Assembly: GCF_006352065.1 (NCBI RefSeq)
Contig: NZ_CP040915.1
Span: 496,001 to 560,000 of the forward strand
Source: Georgenia yuyongxinii
GTDB taxonomy: Bacteria; Actinomycetota; Actinomycetes; Actinomycetales; Actinomycetaceae
Length of the DNA stretch: 64,000 nucleotides
Direction of reading: 5' to 3'
Each line of letters opens with the position of its first letter. Position 1 is the first letter of the stretch. This document shows positions 58,515 to 64,000 of this stretch, piece by piece. The position numbers were made by a program, and so were the translations under genes. The notes under the pieces are model-generated. The model saw nothing but the letters and a program-made list of their open reading frames with translations, was not told the DNA's origin and ran no database searches.

Positions 58515-59608
58515 GCCAGTCGGGGCAGGAGAAGACCGAGAAGGCCACGCCGCAGCGGATGAAGAAGGTCCGCCGCGACGGCGGCCTGAGCCGCTCGCAG
58601 GACCTCACCTCGTGGCTGGTGGTCGGCGCCGCCGCGTTCATGCTGCCCACCGTGATCGCCGCCGCTGCGTCCGCCGGCCGGGAGCAGCTGCGCATGGTCG
58701 GCGCCGCCGCGGCCGCCCCCGAGCCGGCGACGGCGGTGCGCGCCCTGACCGCCGGGATGGGCTCGGTCATGCCCACCTTGCTGCCCGTGCTGGCCGCCGC
58801 CGCGCTCGCGGCCCTCATCGCCGGCGCCGCCCAGGGCGGCATCCACTTCAAGAAGCTCAAGCCCAAGTTCGAGAACCTCAACCTCGTCAAGGGGATGAAA
58901 CGCGTCTTCGGCCTCCAGGCGTGGTGGCAGGGCGCCAAGGCCGCACTGAAGACCGCCGCCGTCGGCACCGTGCTCTACCTGGCCATCGTCGGCATGGTCC
59001 CGCTCGTGCTCGGCTCGGGGCAGGTCCCGCTCGCGCTCCTGCTCGACGAGATCGGCTCGCGGATCTCCTCCGTCCTGATCTGGGGTGTGGTCGCCGGCCT
59101 GGCCCTGTCCGTCATCGACGTCGTGGTGGTCATGCGCCGCAACCGCAAGCAGACGCGGATGACCAAGCAGGAGGTCCGCGACGAGAACAAGAACACCGAG
59201 GGCGACCCGCAGATCAAGTCCGCCATCCGCTCGCGGCAGCTGGCGATGAGCCGCAACCGCATGATGGCGGCCGTCGCGGACGCCGACGTCGTCATCGTCA
59301 ACCCCGTCCACTTCGCGGTCGCCCTGCGCTACCAGCCCGGGCAGGGCGCGCCGCGCGTCGTGGCCAAGGGGCAGGGGTACGTGGCCACCCGCATCCGGGA
59401 GAAGGCGGCCAAGCACCATGTCGCCGTCGTCCAGGACATCCCGCTGGCCCGCACGCTGCACGGGCTGTGCGAGCTCGGCCACGAGGTTCCCGAGCACCTC
59501 TACGAGTCCGTCGCCCGCGTGCTCGCCTTCGTCATGTCCCTGCGCCGGCGCGGCAGCGCCGCGGGCATGCACCGGGTCCCCGCGGCCCGAGGAAAGGACC
59601 ACCAGTGA
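58511..59608 (+). CDS. flhB: Flagellar export switch protein FlhB
   Basis: A 365-residue export-gate protein with four TM helices and a cytosolic autocleavage domain that switches substrate class. It opens EKTEKATPQRMKKVRRDGGL, the family's hallmark; VKGMKRVFGLQAW follows TM2. The autocleavage site reads Asn264-Pro265-Val266-His267 in place of the usual NPTH. The C-terminal domain (VALRYQPGQGAPRVVAKGQG; VQDIPLARTLHGLCELGHEV) is complete. Confidence 0.96.
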   Translation: MSQSGQEKTEKATPQRMKKVRRDGGLSRSQDLTSWLVVGAAAFMLPTVIAAAASAGREQLRMVGAAAAAPEPATAVRALTAGMGSVMPTLLPVLAAAALAALIAGAAQGGIHFKKLKPKFENLNLVKGMKRVFGLQAWWQGAKAALKTAAVGTVLYLAIVGMVPLVLGSGQVPLALLLDEIGSRISSVLIWGVVAGLALSVIDVVVVMRRNRKQTRMTKQEVRDENKNTEGDPQIKSAIRSRQLAMSRNRMMAAVADADVVIVNPVHFAVALRYQPGQGAPRVVAKGQGYVATRIREKAAKHHVAVVQDIPLARTLHGLCELGHEVPEHLYESVARVLAFVMSLRRRGSAAGMHRVPAARGKDHQ

Positions 59609-61659
59609 AGAACCGCCAGATCTCGCAGTTTTTCGCCCCCATCGGCGTGGTGGGGATCGTGCTGCTGCTCGTGGTGCCGCTGCCGGCCCCGCTGCTCGAC
59701 GTACTCATCGCCATCAACATCACCGTCTCGGTGCTGGTGCTGCTCACCACGATGTACATCAAGAAGCCGCTGGACTTCTCGATCTTCCCGTCACTGGTGC
59801 TAGTGGCCACGCTGTTCCGCCTGGGCCTCAACGTCGCCGCCACGCGCCTGGTGCTGCGCGACGCCTACGCCGGGCAGGTCATCGACGCCTTCGGGCACTT
59901 CGTGGTGGGCGGCTCGCTCGTCATCGGCCTGGTGATCTTCCTGATCCTCGTGGTCATCCAGTTCGCGGTGATCACCAACGGAGCCGGCCGCGCCGCCGAG
60001 GTCTCGGCACGATTCACCCTCGATGCCATGCCCGGCAAGCAGATGGCCATCGACGCCGACCTCAACGCCGGCCTCATCGACGAGCACGAGGCCCGCCGGC
60101 GTCGCGCCGAGGTGGCCTCGGAGGCGGACTTCCACGGCGCCATGGACGGCGCGTCGAAGTTCGTCAAGGGTGACGCCATCGCCTCGGTGGTCATCACCAT
60201 CATCAACCTCATCGGCGGCTTCATCATCGGCATGGTCACCCACGGCATGTCCGCCGGGGAGTCGATCGAGACCTACGCGATCCTCACCGTCGGTGACGGC
60301 CTGGTCACCCAGATCCCCGCGTTGCTGATGTCCGTGGCCACCGGCCTGGTGGTCACCCGCGCCACCGCCGACGAGGACATGGGCACCGCGGCCTCGAAGC
60401 AGCTGCTGCAGTCGCGCAACGCCCTGGCCATCGCCGGCATCGCCGCCCTCGCCCTGGGCCTGATCCCCGGCCTGCCCAAGATGCCGTTCATCATGGTGGG
60501 AGTCGTTCTGCTGGTGCTCGCCCAGCGGGTGCGGAAGGCCGACCAACAGGCGGAGGCGGAGGCCACCGCGCCCGTCGGCAACGCGCTCCAGCCGGCGCCG
60601 GAGACCACCGAGCAGCTCATCGAGCAGATGCGGGTGCACGCCCTCGAGATCCTGCTCGCCCCGGACCTGGTGGACCTCGTGGGCGGCTCCGCCGACCAGG
60701 ACCTGCTCGCCCGCGTGCGGGCGCTGCGCCGCAAGACCGCCCTGGAGATGGGCTTCGTCCTGCCCCCCGTGCGCACCCGCGACTCCGTGGACCTGCCGGT
60801 GGCCGCGTACGCCATCAAGATGTCCGGGGTCGAGGTGGCCCGCGGGCAGGCCCCCTCCGGGCGGATGCTGGCGCTGGGCGACGGGCTGGACAACCTGCCC
60901 GGCAGCCTCGTCCACGAGCCCGTCTTCGGGCTGCCCGGCAAGTGGATCCCCGCCGAGCTGCGGCACAGCGCCGAGATGGCCGGCGCCACCGTGATCGACC
61001 GCACCTCGGTGATCATCACCCATTTGTCCTCGCTGATCAGCACGCACGCCCCGCGGCTGCTCGGCCGCGAGGACGTCCGGGTGCTCAACGAGGGCCTCAA
61101 GCAGACCAATCCCTCGGTGGTGGAGGAGCTCGTCCCGGCGCTGCTGTCCCTGGGGGAGGTGCAGCGGGTGCTCCAGGGCCTGCTCGCCGAGCAGGTGCCG
61201 ATCCTGGACCTGGCCCGGATCTACGAGGCGCTCACGCTGCGCGGGAAGGTCTCCACCGACGCCGAGGGGCTCGTGGAGGCGGCCCGGGTATCGCTGGGCG
61301 ATACGATCGTGGATCGCAACGCCAGCGACCACGTGCTGCGCGTGCTCACCATCGAACCGGCCACCGAGCAGATGCTGCTGGAGTCCTTGCGCCCGGGCGA
61401 CGGCGGCACCCAGCTCTCCCTTGCCCCGGACCGGGTCGAGGGGCTGCTCAACTCGGTGCGCGCCCAGGTGGAGGCGGCCGAGGCGAGCGGCAAGCAGGTG
61501 GTCCTGGTGTGCGCGCCGGCCATCCGGCCCGCGCTGCGCAGGCTGGTCGCGCTCGCAGTGCCCCGGCTGCCGGTGCTGTCCTACAGCGAGGTCTCCGGGA
61601 CCACGCTGACGATCGACACGGTGGGAGTGGTGGGTGTCGGACACGCAATTGCTGCTTGA
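59605..61659 (+). CDS. flhA: Flagellar export gate protein FlhA
   Basis: A 684-residue export-gate component with eight TM helices in the N-terminal half. The FHIPEP-family motif is clear: KKPLDFSIFPSLVLVATLFR, LNVAATRLVL, ITNGAGRAAEVSARFTLDAM and PGKQMAIDADLNAGLIDEHE. The C-terminal cytosolic part (from about 325) forms the chaperone-docking ring. The GTG start overlaps the flhB stop (GTGA), and AAAGGA lies upstream; this codon restores the second residue KNRQISQ. Confidence 0.97.
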   Translation: MKNRQISQFFAPIGVVGIVLLLVVPLPAPLLDVLIAINITVSVLVLLTTMYIKKPLDFSIFPSLVLVATLFRLGLNVAATRLVLRDAYAGQVIDAFGHFVVGGSLVIGLVIFLILVVIQFAVITNGAGRAAEVSARFTLDAMPGKQMAIDADLNAGLIDEHEARRRRAEVASEADFHGAMDGASKFVKGDAIASVVITIINLIGGFIIGMVTHGMSAGESIETYAILTVGDGLVTQIPALLMSVATGLVVTRATADEDMGTAASKQLLQSRNALAIAGIAALALGLIPGLPKMPFIMVGVVLLVLAQRVRKADQQAEAEATAPVGNALQPAPETTEQLIEQMRVHALEILLAPDLVDLVGGSADQDLLARVRALRRKTALEMGFVLPPVRTRDSVDLPVAAYAIKMSGVEVARGQAPSGRMLALGDGLDNLPGSLVHEPVFGLPGKWIPAELRHSAEMAGATVIDRTSVIITHLSSLISTHAPRLLGREDVRVLNEGLKQTNPSVVEELVPALLSLGEVQRVLQGLLAEQVPILDLARIYEALTLRGKVSTDAEGLVEAARVSLGDTIVDRNASDHVLRVLTIEPATEQMLLESLRPGDGGTQLSLAPDRVEGLLNSVRAQVEAAEASGKQVVLVCAPAIRPALRRLVALAVPRLPVLSYSEVSGTTLTIDTVGVVGVGHAIAA

Positions 61660-62815
61660 CGGCCCCGAGCTCGACCCGCTGATCGAGCGCGCCCGCGACC
61701 TGGGTGGCCGCGTGGTCAAGGCCGAGCGCGTGCGCCGCATGTTCGGCAAGGCCCGCTTCGAGGTGACCGTCCAGGTGCCCGGCCTGTCCGACGGCGGAGC
61801 GGCACCCGGCGGGCCCGGCAGGACCGGCGCGGCCGGCGCGGCCGGCGCCGGGCCGGTGTCCGCGCCCGCCGGACTGGCCGCACTGCTCGCGGCGGCGGAC
61901 AGCGGCGACGGCGTGGGTGCCCCCACCTGGACACCGCTGGGCGCACCGACGCTCGACAGCGCCACCCGGGACCGTGCCGCCCAGCAGGGTGGTGCCCGCG
62001 AGAGTGCACCAGCCGCCGGCCGACCGGGTACGGCTGACGACCGACCGGGTCCCGCCACGGGCCGACCGGGTATGGCAGTCGCCGCCGCGTTCACCGCCAT
62101 GGACGGCGGCCCGACGGGCGGCCAGGAGGTCGTCGGCCCTGGTGCGCTGACCCGGGCGGAGATGGCCGCCCCGGCGCTCCTGCGCGATCTCGGCGTGCCA
62201 GCGCCGCTCGTGCCGCCCGCCGTCGCCGACCCCCTCGCCGGCCTGCTCGCCCTGGCCGCCCGGCTCCCGCGCCCCGTCGCGCCCGCGCTGCGCCCAGGCA
62301 ACGTGGTCGCCGTCGTCGGGCAGCCGGACGAGGTGCTCGAGACCTGCGCGCAGATGCTCGTGCGCCTGCGGGAGCATCCCTACCAGCTCGTGCTCGTGGG
62401 GGAGGAGGCGGCCATGCCCGGTACCGGCACCCGCCTGACGAGCCCGCGCCGCGCCGCCCGCCTGCGCAGCGAGCACGCCGACAAGGTGCTGGTGATCGCC
62501 GTCGGCGCCGGCACGTCGAAGTCCGAGCGCCGGGTGGCCGAAGGAGTGCTCGGTGCGCTCGCGCCCGACCAGGTCTGGGCCGCGCTGGACGCCCGGCTCA
62601 GCCCCGGCGAGCTGGCCCAGCAGCTGCAGGACCTGCCGGTGGGCAGGGTGGACGCCGTCGCGGGTCAGCGCGCGTGGCAGGCGGCCCGGCCAGGGACCCT
62701 GCTCGACCTCGGCCTGCCGGTGGGCTGGCTCGACGGCCTGGCCGCGACCCCCACCGTGTGGGCGGCCGTGCTCGACGAGGCACGCACGAAGCCGGCGTTT
62801 CCCGTCCTGCGTTGA
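61634..62815 (+). CDS. FlhF-like protein without GTPase motifs
   Basis: A 393-residue protein in the place of flhF, directly behind flhA. The N-terminus (PLIERARDLGGRVVKAERVR, then RMFGKARFEVTVQV) resembles the FlhF N-domain. A Pro/Gly/Arg-rich linker follows (about 50-175). The C-terminal domain has an SRP-GTPase-like strand order, but where GPTGxGKTTT should stand it reads VVAVVGQPDEVLETCAQMLV, so nucleotide binding of the usual kind is lost. It may still act in placing the flagellum. Overlaps flhA by 26 bp. Confidence 0.65.
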   Translation: MSDTQLLLDGPELDPLIERARDLGGRVVKAERVRRMFGKARFEVTVQVPGLSDGGAAPGGPGRTGAAGAAGAGPVSAPAGLAALLAAADSGDGVGAPTWTPLGAPTLDSATRDRAAQQGGARESAPAAGRPGTADDRPGPATGRPGMAVAAAFTAMDGGPTGGQEVVGPGALTRAEMAAPALLRDLGVPAPLVPPAVADPLAGLLALAARLPRPVAPALRPGNVVAVVGQPDEVLETCAQMLVRLREHPYQLVLVGEEAAMPGTGTRLTSPRRAARLRSEHADKVLVIAVGAGTSKSERRVAEGVLGALAPDQVWAALDARLSPGELAQQLQDLPVGRVDAVAGQRAWQAARPGTLLDLGLPVGWLDGLAATPTVWAAVLDEARTKPAFPVLR

Positions 62816-62878
62816 CCGCCCCGCCCACCGGGCCGGGCGTCACCGCCGCGATGGCAGCGGCCAGGTAGTGTCGGGGCC

Positions 62879-63139
62879 GTGCTGGTGCTGAGTCGACGCG
62901 TGGGCGAGCAGATCGTCATCGGGGACGACATCGTCGTAACCGTCGTCGACGTGCGCAACGACACGGTGCGGCTGGGCATCGCCGCCCCGCGCAGCGTCAC
63001 CGTCAACCGCGCCGAGGTGCGCAAGGCCGTCGAGGACGCCAACCGCGAGGCCAGCGCCGCCGACGACAGCGCCCTGGACTCCCTGCGCGCCCTGACCGCC
63101 CGTCACGACCCGGCCGCGAAGCGCCCCGCCCAGGAGTGA
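62879..63139 (+). CDS. csrA: Carbon storage/translation regulator CsrA
   Basis: An RNA-binding homodimer that blocks translation by binding GGA motifs in mRNA leaders. The 86 residues start MLVLSRRVGEQIVIGDDIVV and include VRLGIAAPRSVTVNRAEV, with the RNA-contact residues Leu4, Arg6 and Arg44-equivalent in place. The family is usually 60-75 residues; the extra tail is helical/disordered. The GTG lies 7 nt behind TAGTGT, possibly leaderless. With fliW and the flagellin leader hairpin it forms a complete control loop. Confidence 0.95.
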   Translation: MLVLSRRVGEQIVIGDDIVVTVVDVRNDTVRLGIAAPRSVTVNRAEVRKAVEDANREASAADDSALDSLRALTARHDPAAKRPAQE

Positions 63140-63321
63140 ACCTGTAGAGCCGTCGCCGGTGGCGACGCGCTCGACGGCGCGGTGGAAGTGGCGTGGGCCG
63201 CCCCCGGCCCGTGCTCGACGGCGGGACCCATCACAACGCTGGCCGCAGGTGGGTCGTCACCATTTCGCCACTATCCGCAGTCACATTCGTCACACCAGCA
63301 CCACAGGTCACATCTAACTTC

Positions 63322-63348
63322 TCATTTTCTGACGTTCGTCGCCGATTC
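63322..63348 (+). promoter_or_regulatory. Sigma-28-like promoter of cheA
   Basis: TCAT (63322-63325), 15 bp, GCCGATTC (63341-63348), 50 bp before the cheA start. It sits in a stretch (63230-63360) less GC-rich than its surroundings. The 258-bp gap between csrA and cheA holds no convincing gene. Confidence 0.72.
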
Positions 63349-63397
63349 CACCACTGACGACTGATGGCGGCCGAGCTGTGCGTGAGGAGGTGTGAGT

Positions 63398-64000
63398 GTG
63401 GACGACGAGATGGCGGAAATCATCGACGAGTTCCTCGTCGAGAGCAAGGAAAACCTCGACCAGCTCGACCGTGACCTCGTCACGCTCGAGACCACGCCCG
63501 GATCGCGCGACCTGCTCAACAGCATCTTCCGCACGCTGCACACCATCAAGGGCACCAGCGGGTTCCTCGCCCTCGCCACCCTCGAGCGGCTGACCCACGC
63601 CGGTGAGGCCCTCCTGGTCGACCTCCGGGACGGTCGGCGCAGCCTCGACCCGGGGGTCACGGACCTCCTCCTCACCCTCGCGGACACCGTCCGGGCGGTG
63701 CTCGACGGCGTGGCGGCCGACGGCCGGGACGACGGCGTGGCCGTCCAGCCCCTCATCGCGGAGATCCAGCGCGTACGCGACGGCGCGGCGCCGGGTCGTG
63801 ATCGCGTCCCTGGGCGGACCGGCTCACCGGTAGCCGCGGAACCGGACGCATTCACTGCGCCCGACCGAACCGCCGGCCAGCACGCCCCCGTCGGCCAGGA
63901 CACCACCGCCACGGCCCCTGCCGTGGCGCTGGGCGGTACGCCCGAACCTGACCCGGCCGCACCCGCCCACACCGGCTCCCTGGCTCCCGAGGGTCCCGCG
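63398..64000 (+). CDS. cheA: Chemotaxis histidine kinase CheA (5' part, cut by window edge)
   Basis: The frame stays open to the window end (201 codons). The N-terminal Hpt domain is complete: EIIDEFLVESKENLDQLDRD, then IFRTLHTIKGTSGFLAL with the phospho-accepting His48, and THAGEALLVDLRDGRRSLD. An Ala/Pro/Thr-rich linker, which would lead to the CheY-binding P2 domain, begins at about 140. CheA phosphorylates CheY in response to receptors. GAGGAGG lies 7 nt before the chosen GTG; an in-frame GTG 6 bp earlier is too close to it. Confidence 0.93.
   Translation, partial: MDDEMAEIIDEFLVESKENLDQLDRDLVTLETTPGSRDLLNSIFRTLHTIKGTSGFLALATLERLTHAGEALLVDLRDGRRSLDPGVTDLLLTLADTVRAVLDGVAADGRDDGVAVQPLIAEIQRVRDGAAPGRDRVPGRTGSPVAAEPDAFTAPDRTAGQHAPVGQDTTATAPAVALGGTPEPDPAAPAHTGSLAPEGPA

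Noticed and set aside
63182-63364. 60-codon frame between csrA and cheA
   Set aside because: No ribosome-binding site, composition unlike a protein here, and it covers the cheA sigma-28-like promoter.

Overview
The window is high-GC chromosomal DNA from an actinobacterium, most likely a motile member of the Micrococcales; the genus cannot be fixed from sequence alone. The signs are very GC-rich third codon positions, many GTG starts, several starts only 6-9 nt behind a TANNNT box (leaderless mRNAs), the order carD(end)-ispD-ispF-cysS-rlmB, and families typical of actinobacteria (DUF4032, DUF3263, OtsA/OtsB, LytR_C, a lone MsiK-like ATPase).

Left part (1-27.5 kb), housekeeping and accessory genes: isoprenoid precursor enzymes IspD and IspF, a UMF1-type transporter, CysS and RlmB, a DUF4032 kinase-like protein, an MsiK/UgpC-type sugar-transport ATPase, trehalose synthesis (otsA-otsB), a membrane Ser/Thr kinase split by a one-base frameshift, phosphofructokinase, a membrane thioredoxin-like protein and tRNA-Thr(TGT). 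From 17.3 to 23.3 kb lies a likely metal/redox regulon: a Crp/Fnr regulator, a free HMA metallochaperone and a P1B ATPase with an unusual CPG motif. The last two have matching promoters, each with a TTGAC-N4-GTCAT box at the same distance from the -10 box. An ArsR-VOC operon with an operator between -35 and -10 lies between them. A collapsed MFS gene, uracil-DNA glycosylase, DUF3263, a LytR_C protein and an FAD oxidoreductase follow.

Right part (27.6-64 kb), a flagellar and chemotaxis island: leftward flgN-flgK-flgL-fliW; rightward fliA-type sigma factor, fliC, fliD, fliS and a small partner; then flgB-flgC-fliE-fliF-fliG-fliH-fliI-fliJ-NlpC/P60-fliK-flgD-flgE. An interlude holds a small protein, a methyltransferase, a CheX-like protein and a LolA-like/ABC-2 operon. 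Then come flbD-motA-motB-fliL-fliM-fliN-fliO-fliP-fliQ-fliR-flhB-flhA, an FlhF-like protein without a P-loop, csrA, and the start of cheA at the right edge. Five operon heads (flgN, fliC, flgB, flbD, cheA) carry the same sigma-28-like promoter, TCA(T/A/C)-N15-(G/T)CCGAT. The flagellin leader starts with a hairpin whose loop is CGGA; with csrA and fliW present this points to CsrA-FliW feedback control of flagellin translation.

A dispersed repeat runs through both halves: a 13-mer close to CGCGAGATGTCAT, in pairs whose starts are 19 bp apart, at six places. Most copies are intergenic, but two pairs lie inside flagellar reading frames.
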